DNA from: a virus
DNA length: 45,287 bases
Strand: one strand, 5' to 3'
Virus record (IMG/VR): IMGVR_UViG_3300033148_008057
Location: 1-45,287 of that record
A program made the position numbers and the translations under genes. Under the pieces are notes generated by a model. It was not told the DNA's origin, made no database searches, and saw only the letters and a program-made list of their open reading frames with translations. Position 1 is the first letter of the stretch. The number at the start of each line of letters is the position of its first letter. Shown piece after piece: positions 33,034 to 39,930 of this stretch.

Positions 33034-33314
33034 TTTGCACCATCCTTACTGGTCTGTGCGAAACGCTCCATTAAAATAGGACGTTTATATTTAACATAAC
33101 AATCTCTGCAAGATATAGATGTTTTCCATTTTATATTTCCACAGAAGCATTTATCTTTTAAAGACCTCACTTTCTTCTTACTAGCTTTTTTGTACTTTTG
33201 GTAACACCTTTCAGAACAAAAATAATCTTTTCCAGTATCTACAGTTCCTTCTGGAAAATCTTTAAAAGATTCACCAATATGTTTTCTACAATATTTACAT
33301 TTATGTTTTCTCAT
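33030..33314 (-). CDS. Double zinc-ribbon protein, 94 aa
   Basis: CKYCRKHIGESF with CSERCYQKY forms one treble-clef site; CFCGNIKW with CRDC forms a second. The basic middle (KKASKKKVRSLKDK) suggests nucleic-acid binding. The C-terminus FAQTSKDGAK lies in a junction element. Confidence 0.7.
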   Translation of the reverse strand: MRKHKCKYCRKHIGESFKDFPEGTVDTGKDYFCSERCYQKYKKASKKKVRSLKDKCFCGNIKWKTSISCRDCYVKYKRPILMERFAQTSKDGAK

Positions 33315-33499
33315 TTTTCTGTTTCCTTTGAGCTGGTTTTTGCGAACTTTAGAGAATTAATGAATAAAGAAACTAGTATTATTAATGTAAGTATGAATGT
33401 TGAATAATTACTTGGATTATGAATATGTTGATTGAACAAGAGCAAAAAGATTGTCCACATTCCCATATTGAATATCAACTTATTGAAATCTATTTTCAT
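33311..33499 (-). CDS. Two-span membrane protein, 62 aa
   Basis: Spans near 8-25 and 34-50 (LIFNMGMWTIFLLLF; YSTFILTLIILVSLFI). The tail FAKTSSKETEK is encoded by the repeated junction element. ATGA overlaps on both sides. Confidence 0.6.
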   Translation of the reverse strand: MKIDFNKLIFNMGMWTIFLLLFNQHIHNPSNYSTFILTLIILVSLFINSLKFAKTSSKETEK

Positions 33500-33729
33500 T
33501 CTTGTTCCCCCTTACAGGCATTCCTACACCTCTTCCTCATCCATAAAGCACCAGCAATGAAATCCTGGTCTGGGTTAGCTTCATCACACCCTCCAGCATG
33601 ATTTAAAGATGCAATCATCAGCTCTTTTCCTATCCCAAAAAACCAAGTATTTTTTACTTCAACTATGTCTTCTTCATATATACATTCCATATATGCTTCT
33701 CCTTCGTCAGTTAACTTTAATTTCTTCAT
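33496..33729 (-). CDS. Small phage-type protein, 77 aa
   Basis: ATG 33729 is chosen because it follows AGGAAG and lies just after the recombinase stop. Contains DQDFIAGALWMRKRC, like the FIAGAxW motif frequent in tiny early phage proteins, and two more Cys. Function unknown. Confidence 0.6.
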   Translation of the reverse strand: MKKLKLTDEGEAYMECIYEEDIVEVKNTWFFGIGKELMIASLNHAGGCDEANPDQDFIAGALWMRKRCRNACKGEQE

Positions 33730-33730
33730 C

Positions 33731-34387
33731 TCAAAACTTCCTATTAAACTCATCAAGATCTATCTTTGGATTTAAATGTGTATAAACATTTGTAGTGGCA
33801 ATATTCTCATGTCGTGCTAGAACTTGAACTCTTGTTATATCAATTCCCTTCTCTATTGCGTGAGTACAAAAACCATGTCTTAAACTATGGAAATGAATTG
33901 TTGGTTTTCTTTCTTTAACTCCTGATTCTTCACACGCTTTGATAAATGCTTTTTGTAATGCTCTCTGTTTGCATATTTTCTTTAATGGCATTAACTCAAA
34001 CATTTCTTCTCTGAAGAAAGGACATAATCTAGTTACACCATCTTTAGAACCTTTTCCTTGTCTTACAAATACAGTTCCTTTCTTCATATCAACATCTCTT
34101 GCTTCTAAATTTATTACTTCTGAAATTCTTAATCCTGAATAGAATCCCATCATATAAGCAAACTTATGATGTTTGTGTTTAGATACTTTCATTATTGCTA
34201 ATAAATCTTCTTCACTTACAAAAGAGGGAAGTCTCTTGGCTTTTCTTTTCTTTTTAATGGTGTCCCCAGTTTTGTCCCTTACCATAATCGAAGCATTAGT
34301 TTGAGGATTCTCGCCTTCTCCGAACTCTATAGAGCTAGATGATGGGGGTTTTGTCTGGAGACTATGATCTTGTTTATTGTATTGCAT
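33731..34387 (-). CDS. Tyrosine recombinase 2, catalytic domain
   Basis: 218 residues. The tyrosine recombinase set is complete: R87 (GLRISEV), K112 (GKGSKDG), H167-x2-R170 (HSLRHGF), H193 (ARHENI) and Y202 (TTNVYTHLNP). The first 50 residues are polar and low-complexity; the N-terminal arm/core-binding domain of typical integrases (about 300 aa or more) is missing. It shares RALQK and LRHGF blocks with the recombinase at 24057. Roles may be integration, dimer resolution or inversion. Confidence 0.9.
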   Translation of the reverse strand: MQYNKQDHSLQTKPPSSSSIEFGEGENPQTNASIMVRDKTGDTIKKKRKAKRLPSFVSEEDLLAIMKVSKHKHHKFAYMMGFYSGLRISEVINLEARDVDMKKGTVFVRQGKGSKDGVTRLCPFFREEMFELMPLKKICKQRALQKAFIKACEESGVKERKPTIHFHSLRHGFCTHAIEKGIDITRVQVLARHENIATTNVYTHLNPKIDLDEFNRKF

Positions 34388-34395
34388 TTTAATGT

Positions 34396-34737
34396 TTATT
34401 TCCTACAGGGCATGTTTGCAATTGTAGTAGTATAATTATTATAATACCAATCACAATCTCCCCATTTATTTAATTCATCACAAACTCTCTCCGTCTCCAC
34501 TTCAATTATTTTCTCATTATCACATTCTATCCTAACTGTAGGATAATCTATACAATTACCTATGGAAGTATCTGTTGCTTTTTCATGACCATAGTGTTGG
34601 CATATATTATGTGCTCTATCTGAAGGAGAGTTTACCCATAAAAAGAATCCTCCTATTACACCAACCATAATTAGAATAGAAACAAACATACAAACTGCTC
34701 TTGTTATTGCTTCCTCACTATCTACTTCTTTACTCAT
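34396..34737 (-). CDS. Single-span membrane protein with Cys-rich ectodomain, 113 aa
   Basis: A transmembrane helix at about 11-33 (VCMFVSILIMVGVIGGFFLW) is followed by a domain with six Cys (CQHYG, CIDYP, CDN, CDELNKWGDC, CRK). It lies directly upstream of recombinase 2; function unknown. Confidence 0.65.
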   Translation of the reverse strand: MSKEVDSEEAITRAVCMFVSILIMVGVIGGFFLWVNSPSDRAHNICQHYGHEKATDTSIGNCIDYPTVRIECDNEKIIEVETERVCDELNKWGDCDWYYNNYTTTIANMPCRK

Positions 34738-34943
34738 CTTTTTACCTCCTTAGGTTCGCAAAATGGTTCTGGTGTGTCCTCTTCCAAGACTTCATCTATT
34801 TCTTCCATTAATCTATCCAAAAAAGAATCTCTACTTATAGTAATTGCATCTGGTATTTTTATATCATAAGATGCATCTCTATCAATTAATACAAAATCTC
34901 TAAGGTGTCTTTTAATTACTTTTTTTATTTTTTCTTTATCCAT
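34734..34943 (-). CDS. Hypothetical helical protein, 69 aa
   Basis: MDKEKIKKVIKRHLRDFVLI, DAITISRDSFLDRLMEEIDE, acidic end. Not recognised. GGAGGTAAAAAG for the next gene lies in its tail, within a TTGCGAAC-type junction element. Confidence 0.6.
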   Translation of the reverse strand: MDKEKIKKVIKRHLRDFVLIDRDASYDIKIPDAITISRDSFLDRLMEEIDEVLEEDTPEPFCEPKEVKR

Positions 34944-35076
34944 TCAAGTTTTCCTCCTTATCCTTATCCCAACATTTATGGCACAACTTGTGGTGAGGTT
35001 CATAATTTTGGTCAAACCAACTCTTACATTTTTCACATTGTTGTAGCTTATCCATTGTTATCTTTGTTATCCTCAT
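34936..35076 (-). CDS. Zinc-ribbon microprotein, 46 aa
   Basis: CEKCKSWF...HHKLCHKCW, one complete four-Cys site with flanking His. Followed by DKDKEENLNG, which encodes the ribosome site of the next gene. Confidence 0.65.
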   Translation of the reverse strand: MRITKITMDKLQQCEKCKSWFDQNYEPHHKLCHKCWDKDKEENLNG

Positions 35077-35291
35077 TTTTTCACCTCAGTTTCTCCTTTT
35101 GGTTCATCCTGGAACTCTTTTAATAACTCCTCTTCAACCTCGTCTAATCCAATCTTTAGATAATTAATACAACCTGTTGCCTTCTCAAACTTCTCCACTT
35201 GTTTTCCCATAGTATTTAACTGCTTTTGCAAACTAATTGACTTCTTTTCAAAATAATCTTTGATGGTCTTAATTATTTCTTTATTTTCCAC
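35073..35291 (-). CDS. Coiled-coil protein, 72 aa (GTG start)
   Basis: GTG 35291 is preferred over GTG 35309 because AGGGGG lies 6 nt upstream. A long helix (EIIKTIKDYFEKKSISLQKQ onward) is followed by an acidic tail. Overlaps the zinc-finger gene by ATGA. Confidence 0.6.
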   Translation of the reverse strand: MENKEIIKTIKDYFEKKSISLQKQLNTMGKQVEKFEKATGCINYLKIGLDEVEEELLKEFQDEPKGETEVKK

Positions 35292-35505
35292 TTTTATCCC
35301 CCTGTTCACTTTTTTCTGGAAATGTGTCTCTTTTACTTATTGAAATGCTTTTAATATAATCACCTAATACCACTTCCCCATCTTCAAGAAAAATCTTAAC
35401 GTAAACTTTGTCCAAATCTTTTCCCACAATTTGAGCAAAATTTATCCCCTTCTTTAAGTATTCAATAATTATCTTAACTTTATTCTTAGATTCTTTAATT
35501 TCCAT
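35281..35505 (-). CDS. Hypothetical protein, 74 aa
   Basis: Strands and helix: NKVKIIIEYLKKGINFAQIV then VYVKIFLEDGEVVLGDYIKS. It resembles small beta-barrel proteins. GGAGAACAAG precedes the ATG. It overlaps the next gene by 11 nt. Confidence 0.6.
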   Translation of the reverse strand: MEIKESKNKVKIIIEYLKKGINFAQIVGKDLDKVYVKIFLEDGEVVLGDYIKSISISKRDTFPEKSEQGDKSGK

Positions 35506-35540
35506 CTTGTTCTCCTTTTTCTCGGGATAGGTAATTCATT

Positions 35541-35837
35541 TTAACATAACTCTCCTGTTTTTAATTTAAAGCAAACCTCACCTTTATAAAACCTAGTATA
35601 AGGTTCCGTTTCATAACAACTAATTCCTAAAAAACCACACTTTTCTTTAGAATCATAAGTTCCAACAATAGGAACATAACAATTTCCAAAGAATCTAACT
35701 CCTCCAGAAATATTTGTATAAACATTATATTTACTCCAACTGCATTCTTCAGAATCCATATCAAAAAGGAATAACCCTCCAATACCAATTATAAGTAATA
35801 ATATTACAATTACTAGGTGTTTTTTAATTTTACTCAT
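35541..35837 (-). CDS. Membrane-anchored Cys-rich protein, 98 aa
   Basis: Span at about 8-25 (LVIVILLLIIGIGGLFLF), then an extracytoplasmic-type domain with six Cys (CSWSKY, CYVPIVG, CGFLGISC, CFKLKTGELC), likely disulfides. Function unknown. Confidence 0.65.
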   Translation of the reverse strand: MSKIKKHLVIVILLLIIGIGGLFLFDMDSEECSWSKYNVYTNISGGVRFFGNCYVPIVGTYDSKEKCGFLGISCYETEPYTRFYKGEVCFKLKTGELC

Positions 35838-35985
35838 CTTTCTTCAATTCTCCTTTTAATTTTCCTTTCTCATCAGACCATTCAACTTCATCCTGTTTTG
35901 TAACTTTGAATTTATCTACAAATACTTTTGGGATTGTTGCTCTTGTCTGAGTTTTATCTTGAGTTATTTTTGTGCTTTTTTTCAT
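35830..35985 (-). CDS. AbrB/SpoVT-like small regulator, 51 aa
   Basis: TRATIPKVFVDKFKVTKQDE then VEWSDEKGKLKGEL matches a swapped-hairpin AbrB DNA-binding domain (TIPK...GDxVEW...GKL). Probably a dimeric transcription factor of the element. It overlaps the next gene's start by 8 nt. Confidence 0.75.
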   Translation of the reverse strand: MKKSTKITQDKTQTRATIPKVFVDKFKVTKQDEVEWSDEKGKLKGELKKDE

Positions 35986-36040
35986 TTTTGATTATAAAAG
36001 ACAGAGGTTGGAAACCAACCCCTGCTCACCGAAGTGAGTG

Positions 36041-36265
36041 TTAAATCTTATCTACAAACTTAGGCTCAGATAATACATTTATTGCTCTTTTCCAAACTAC
36101 AACTTCATTAAGAAGTGGTTCTTCTTCTATATCTCTTCCAGTCATTTCTAACAATCTTCTATCAAGAGATACAAGTCGTTTCTTCAAGTTGTTACCTGCT
36201 TCCTTCATGTCCAAGATAATTTGGACAAGTTCCTGTTCATTCATTTCGTTTGTTTTTGTTTCCAT
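36041..36265 (-). CDS. Helical protein, 74 aa, first gene after the triple operator
   Basis: Charged helices: MNEQELVQIILDMKEAGNNL and LVSLDRRLLEMTGRDIEEEP. It resembles small coiled-coil phage proteins; no family is recognised. A T-rich stretch follows its stop. Confidence 0.65.
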   Translation of the reverse strand: METKTNEMNEQELVQIILDMKEAGNNLKKRLVSLDRRLLEMTGRDIEEEPLLNEVVVWKRAINVLSEPKFVDKI

Positions 36266-36282
36266 TTTGTTTTTCCCCTAAT

Positions 36283-36395
36283 TTTTTTACACGCTTTGGG
36301 TTGCGTTTTTAGTTAATATAATCACGCAATCGGACTATTTAAATGTATCGGACTATTATATAAGGACAACATAATCGGACTAATCCCCAGTTACT
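36283..36395 (-). promoter_or_regulatory. Promoter region with three direct ATCGGACTA operators
   Basis: ATCGGACTA occurs at 36329-36337, 36347-36355 and 36374-36382 on the plus strand. The repeats flank a TATA-like minus-strand CATTTAAATAG, with a second (GATTATATTAAC) closer to the gene. The leader between them and ATG 36265 holds the imperfect hairpin ACGCAACCCAAAGCGT. It probably controls the operon beginning at 36265. Confidence 0.6.
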
Positions 36396-36402
36396 CCTTT
36401 TT

Positions 36403-37119
36403 CTACTTTGCGTCCTTCCTTTCTTTAATTAACGCTTCTAAAAACTCTGTGATGTGAGTTAAACATACTTCTTCATAATAAGTATTTGGCTCTGGGAAGA
36501 AACCATATTTTCTATAAGATGAAATCCATTTTATCCAACCCAATCTTACATCCGCAAAGATATTTCTAACCTCAAAAGTTTGAGTTTTCTTCTCAGGGAA
36601 CGCATCAGATAAATTAACTATCTGTATAAACTCATAAAGTCTACCTTCCATCTTTTCCTCCTTTTGTTCGCAATCGTCTTGTTCTTTGTTTTTTACTTTT
36701 AGGAACCATTCCCCAAATCTCTTCTTAGTCCAGTAACTTTTCTTAATCATCTCAGGATTTTCATATCTATTCCCTATAATTGTGTGCCTTAAGTCTGACC
36801 TACTAAGGCGTATATCATGTAGCACACAATTAGGGTCAATACCTTTAATCACACTATACCCTGCATCATCAATATCTATCCACACTATTTCAAAGACTAC
36901 CAAATCATCTTCACTATAACCTTCTATTAAAATATCGCCTTCATAAATCTCTTTTCCTTTTTTATCTTCTAATCCTGTAAATTGCATTAGTTCATAATCA
37001 TTAGTTAATTGTCCATCAATTACATTAATAAGCCACTCTTTATTACAATTCTTTAACATCTCCCAAGTCTCTATTCTTCTTACTTCTTTATCCCAAACTC
37101 TAAACTTTATTTCTCTCAT
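36403..37119 (-). CDS. YopX-family protein fused to a second small phage domain
   Basis: 238 residues. The first 125 match the YopX phage family: MREIKFRVWDKEVRR, LMQFTGLEDKKGKEIYEGDI and an ending IIGNRYENPE. At residue 157 an in-frame ATG (36651) has its own AAGGAGG site, so the last 82 residues (MEGRLYEFIQIVNLSDAF...) look like a formerly separate gene fused by stop loss. The joining region contains the 18-bp repeat shared with 37996-38013. YopX proteins are widespread in phages, of unknown function. Confidence 0.8.
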   Translation of the reverse strand: MREIKFRVWDKEVRRIETWEMLKNCNKEWLINVIDGQLTNDYELMQFTGLEDKKGKEIYEGDILIEGYSEDDLVVFEIVWIDIDDAGYSVIKGIDPNCVLHDIRLSRSDLRHTIIGNRYENPEMIKKSYWTKKRFGEWFLKVKNKEQDDCEQKEEKMEGRLYEFIQIVNLSDAFPEKKTQTFEVRNIFADVRLGWIKWISSYRKYGFFPEPNTYYEEVCLTHITEFLEALIKERKDAK

Positions 37120-37337
37120 TTTGTTTCTCCTTTTTCTGGTTTTAAAAAATCTTTTTTTAATATTTGAATAAAATTCTTAACTTCATTTTTATTCTTAAAG
37201 AAATCTATCCTAATACTTTCAGCTACTTTAAAGAACTCAGTTACTTTATTTTGATAAGCATATTTCCAGATATTTGCATTTATTTTAGATTTCCTTAACT
37301 TCCCCTTCAATTTTTCTACTTGTTTACTTACTTTCAT
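37116..37337 (-). CDS. Basic helical protein, 73 aa
   Basis: Starts MKVSKQVEKLKGKLRKSKIN, rich in Lys, mostly helical. ATGA overlaps both with the methyltransferase upstream and with the YopX gene downstream. Unknown function. Confidence 0.6.
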   Translation of the reverse strand: MKVSKQVEKLKGKLRKSKINANIWKYAYQNKVTEFFKVAESIRIDFFKNKNEVKNFIQILKKDFLKPEKGETK

Positions 37338-37984
37338 TTTTCTTCTCCAGTTTCATTCTTTTCTACGATTGCGTCCCTTGGAATCTTCATAAATACCCAC
37401 CAAATGGTTCTTCCATGTTTAGCAGTACGATGTCCAAATAAAGGGGATTGTGGAATAATGGATAAAACCTTTTTAAAAGGAATATGCACTTCATTCCATT
37501 TAAATATTAAAGTCCCATAATTGTCCAATACTCTCCAACATTCTTCAAAGCCTTTTTTAATATAGTGTTCCCATGTTTCCTTTTTCAAATCTCCAAACTT
37601 CTTTTTCATCATACTAGATTCAACTTGAGAAAGTAGATGTGGTGGGTCAAACACTACTAGTTTAAACCTATTATCTAAGAACTCCAATTTTCTAAAGTCC
37701 ATAACTATATCTGGTTTTACTTCATGATTAGGATTGTATCCCTTTCCAATATGTCCTTTTTTTGCAACTCTATTATCTATATATAAAGTATTAGGATGAC
37801 TTTTGTTAAACCAAAAACACCTTCCTCCACAACAAGCATCTAGTATAAACTTATCACTCTGCTTTAGCTGTTTTTCCATTTCTGGTTTTACTGCATCAGC
37901 TCCATCTTTTAATAGCTTTTCAAAAAACTCTGGATTATCTTCATTTAAAACTGCTACTTCTTTTATTTTTAAACCACCCATCAT
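37334..37984 (-). CDS. SAM-dependent (DNA) methyltransferase-like protein, DPPH motif, copy 2
   Basis: 216 residues from ATG 37984, chosen because it follows GGAGG and overlaps the upstream stop; the frame could start 13 codons earlier. After a short N-terminal extension it carries FILDACCGGRCFWFNK (motif I, SAM-binding loop), a YIDNR acidic loop and LVVFDPPHLL (motif IV, variant of DPPY), and it ends with an aromatic strand WWVFMKIP. Closely paralogous to 32121-32657. Likely N-methylates nucleic acid bases; the substrate is unknown. Confidence 0.8.
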   Translation of the reverse strand: MMGGLKIKEVAVLNEDNPEFFEKLLKDGADAVKPEMEKQLKQSDKFILDACCGGRCFWFNKSHPNTLYIDNRVAKKGHIGKGYNPNHEVKPDIVMDFRKLEFLDNRFKLVVFDPPHLLSQVESSMMKKKFGDLKKETWEHYIKKGFEECWRVLDNYGTLIFKWNEVHIPFKKVLSIIPQSPLFGHRTAKHGRTIWWVFMKIPRDAIVEKNETGEEK

Positions 37985-38331
37985 CCTTTCCCTCCTTGTT
38001 CGCAATCGTCTTGAACATCGCACTTTTTACAATACCATCCCGATGTTCCTTCATCTCCATGATACACAGATAATTCTTCACCACATTTCTTACAAATATT
38101 TGCTGGTGCAGAATTGGTTGAAGCTATGCCAGGGTGAGGGGTCTCACTTGGTTCGCTTGTATGTGAAACTCCCTCTTTCGTAGACGAACCCCTCTGACTA
38201 TTAATTAAATATTCTTTTAATACTTTCTTCAATTCCTCTGCAATCCCATTAATATAACAATCTGAACATTCACATACAACATGAATTTTATCATGTTTTT
38301 CTCCACATACATCACATTTTATTTTAGTCAT
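37981..38331 (-). CDS. Double zinc-ribbon protein, 116 aa
   Basis: The N-terminal ribbon CDVCGEKHDKIHVVCECSDC and the C-terminal ribbon CKKCGEELSVYHGDEG...WYCKKC flank a Ser/Thr/Pro-rich linker. The final codons (VQDDCEQGG) lie in an 18-bp DNA repeat also found at 36664. It overlaps the methyltransferase start by ATGA. Confidence 0.75.
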   Translation of the reverse strand: MTKIKCDVCGEKHDKIHVVCECSDCYINGIAEELKKVLKEYLINSQRGSSTKEGVSHTSEPSETPHPGIASTNSAPANICKKCGEELSVYHGDEGTSGWYCKKCDVQDDCEQGGKG

Positions 38332-38504
38332 GTTAATTCCTCCTCTAATAAATTTTGATAATAAACTATTTTATTAAAATGCCATCTATGAAATAAATAA
38401 TATAAAGCTAAATAAAAAGTTACATCACAACCTGAATGTTTCATGTTTAGTAAAGTCTCAATAAATCTTTGTTCTGGTATATTTGCCTTAATTGTCATTT
38501 TCAT
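38328..38504 (-). CDS. Hypothetical protein, 58 aa
   Basis: Starts MKMTIKANIPEQRFIETLLN, a strand-helix pattern of the RHH type, then Tyr- and Leu-rich sequence. It ends with ATGA overlap onto the zinc-ribbon gene and supplies its GAGGAGG ribosome site. Confidence 0.55.
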   Translation of the reverse strand: MKMTIKANIPEQRFIETLLNMKHSGCDVTFYLALYYLFHRWHFNKIVYYQNLLEEELT

Positions 38505-38614
38505 TTTACAAGCTTCTCTCCTGCTAATTTGTCAATTAACACTTTTTTCATATTTAATAAAGCGTTGTTCCATCCCATATCTCTTACGTTTCCTTTCTCT
38601 TTCTTATCAATCAT
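38501..38614 (-). CDS. Small basic protein, 37 aa
   Basis: MIDKKEKGNVRDMGWNNALL followed by a helix and basic end. Linked by ATGA to the next gene. Function unknown. Confidence 0.45.
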   Translation of the reverse strand: MIDKKEKGNVRDMGWNNALLNMKKVLIDKLAGEKLVK

Positions 38615-38618
38615 CCAA

Positions 38619-38699
38619 CTATCTCCAACTATCTACTACTCCAATCATCCAATTAATTAACTCTCTTTCTTCCTCACTTAAATTAAATTCTTCTTTCAT
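38619..38699 (-). CDS. Microprotein MKEEFNLSEE, 26 aa
   Basis: Its N-terminal coding DNA repeats that of the 38900 frame. It ends in WMIGVVDSWR, and the next frame starts just after its stop. It could be the truncated remnant of a longer phage-type protein. Confidence 0.35.
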   Translation of the reverse strand: MKEEFNLSEEERELINWMIGVVDSWR

Positions 38700-38700
38700 T

Positions 38701-38793
38701 CTATATTTCTCCAAGTTCTGCTGGGTGATTTACACCAGCTTTAATACAGTCTTCTTCTTCTTTTTCTAATTCTTCCTGTTCTTTTTTATCCAT
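38701..38793 (-). CDS. Acidic microprotein, 30 aa
   Basis: DKKEQEELEKEEEDCIKAGV then NHPAELGEI. It overlaps the upstream microgene by 28 nt and abuts the next one. GAGGAGG precedes the ATG. Function unknown. Confidence 0.4.
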   Translation of the reverse strand: MDKKEQEELEKEEEDCIKAGVNHPAELGEI

Positions 38794-38900
38794 TTTTTAA
38801 TCCTCCTCTTATTTAATTCTATCTTGAGCAAACAACTTTTCCTCTTCTTATGACACCAACATTTCTCTATTTTCTCACTTAAATTAAATTCTTCTGTCAT
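38766..38900 (-). CDS. Microprotein MTEEFNLSEK, 44 aa
   Basis: Cys pair KCWCHKKRKSC and a basic C-terminus. Its first 26 bases are nearly identical to the start of the frame at 38699, so one of the two probably arose by local duplication or recombination. Real expression is uncertain. Confidence 0.4.
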   Translation of the reverse strand: MTEEFNLSEKIEKCWCHKKRKSCLLKIELNKRRIKKWIKKNRKN

Positions 38901-39085
38901 TTTAAATCACCTGTATAATAAAAAGGACATTTATCATCAGAACCATCACAACCAACACAAAACTGATATAAAGATTCTTCATTAGAAAATCTAAGTTCTG
39001 GATTTCTTTGCATTAGCTTAACTGTTCTTTCTTTGTCTTTTGAATATCCGCATTTCTTAACTTTTTGTTCTAGTTTGTTTTTCAT
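38897..39085 (-). CDS. Cys-rich small protein, 62 aa
   Basis: Helical, charged first half, then CVGCDGSDDKCPFY, a three-Cys motif, with another Cys at position 12. Possibly metal-binding. It overlaps the following gene by ATGA. Confidence 0.6.
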   Translation of the reverse strand: MKNKLEQKVKKCGYSKDKERTVKLMQRNPELRFSNEESLYQFCVGCDGSDDKCPFYYTGDLK

Positions 39086-39124
39086 TTTTAAAAAAAAACA
39101 AGGGAGCCAAAGCCCCCAGATAGT

Positions 39125-39502
39125 TTAATAAGCTTTAAAACAAAGCCACTTCTGTTCATCTAATTCTGTATCAACTTCTTTATCTACAAGATCTGCTGGT
39201 GTTTTAACACCTACTACTTGTAAAAAAGTTGCTAAAGCAGAACCTTTCTGTAGATTCTCTTGACTATCAAGAGTATACCACAATCCAGAATTAACGACTT
39301 GTTTATCTCTCAAATAAGCAACTGAAGAAATGTGAATGTTTTCTTCTTTGTTTGGATGCTTTGATTCACAATCAAGGACTTTTCCTTTCTTTGTATCTCT
39401 CAAACTAACTTTCACAATCTTAACTTTTTTAGGTTCCAGGGCATCTTTTCTCTCTGGTTCTTCTGTGCCTATCTCCTTATTGAGTTCTGTCTGTTCTTCC
39501 AT
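39125..39502 (-). CDS. Hypothetical protein, possibly OB-fold
   Basis: 125 residues. An acidic leader (EEQTELNKEIGTEEPERKD) precedes a beta-rich body: VKIVKVSLRDTKKGKVLDCE, VAYLRDKQVVNSGLWYTLD, helix SALATFLQVVG, and final strand EQKWLCFKAY. The strand order would suit an OB-fold such as an SSB-like protein, which the replication neighbourhood favours, but no signature residue proves it. AGGAGG precedes the ATG. Confidence 0.7.
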   Translation of the reverse strand: MEEQTELNKEIGTEEPERKDALEPKKVKIVKVSLRDTKKGKVLDCESKHPNKEENIHISSVAYLRDKQVVNSGLWYTLDSQENLQKGSALATFLQVVGVKTPADLVDKEVDTELDEQKWLCFKAY

Positions 39503-39512
39503 GTTTTACCTC

Positions 39513-39650
39513 CTATTCTTTTAATTGAGTATTAACTTTCTTCTGTATCTCAATACATGCTTCGCAAAGTTCTTCTTCTATTGTAATTGGTGTTTCACAA
39601 ACTTCACAATGCTTGTGTGCATACAGATCTACCTTTTTTCTTCCTACCAT
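39513..39650 (-). CDS. Zinc-ribbon microprotein, 45 aa (DUF2116-like)
   Basis: HKHCEVCETPITIEEELCEAC matches the HxHC-x2-C...C-x2-C arrangement of archaeal DUF2116-like ribbons. It ends in a short helix. It lies immediately before the 125-aa protein; function unknown. Confidence 0.65.
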   Translation of the reverse strand: MVGRKKVDLYAHKHCEVCETPITIEEELCEACIEIQKKVNTQLKE

Positions 39651-39651
39651 T

Positions 39652-39930
39652 TTAATATGTCTCCAATTTAATTTTTTCCTCTATAGGAATAATATGAGCT
39701 ACCTTATTAGGAACATTTATCTCAAGAGGAGACTTGGCTAATACAATTTTTGTATCAAAGGTTGATTTTTTGGAACTCTCCTCTTGAGTGTTATCGGTGT
39801 TTCTCCTTTCTTTAATTTTGCAAAAGAAGAATAAAATTAGGTTCTTGATACACCACCATAAGAGTAAATAAAATAAAAACAAAGCAAAACCAGCTACAAA
39901 AATTATTAAATATAAAACATCAAATGGCAT
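39652..39930 (-). CDS. Single-span membrane protein
   Basis: 92 residues from ATG 39930, placed after GGAGG at 10 nt. Span at about 4-30 (VLYLIIFVAGFALFLFYLLL), two Cys nearby, then a cytoplasmic tail with PLEINVPNKVAHIIPIEEK. Function unknown. Confidence 0.65.
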   Translation of the reverse strand: MPFDVLYLIIFVAGFALFLFYLLLWWCIKNLILFFFCKIKERRNTDNTQEESSKKSTFDTKIVLAKSPLEINVPNKVAHIIPIEEKIKLETY

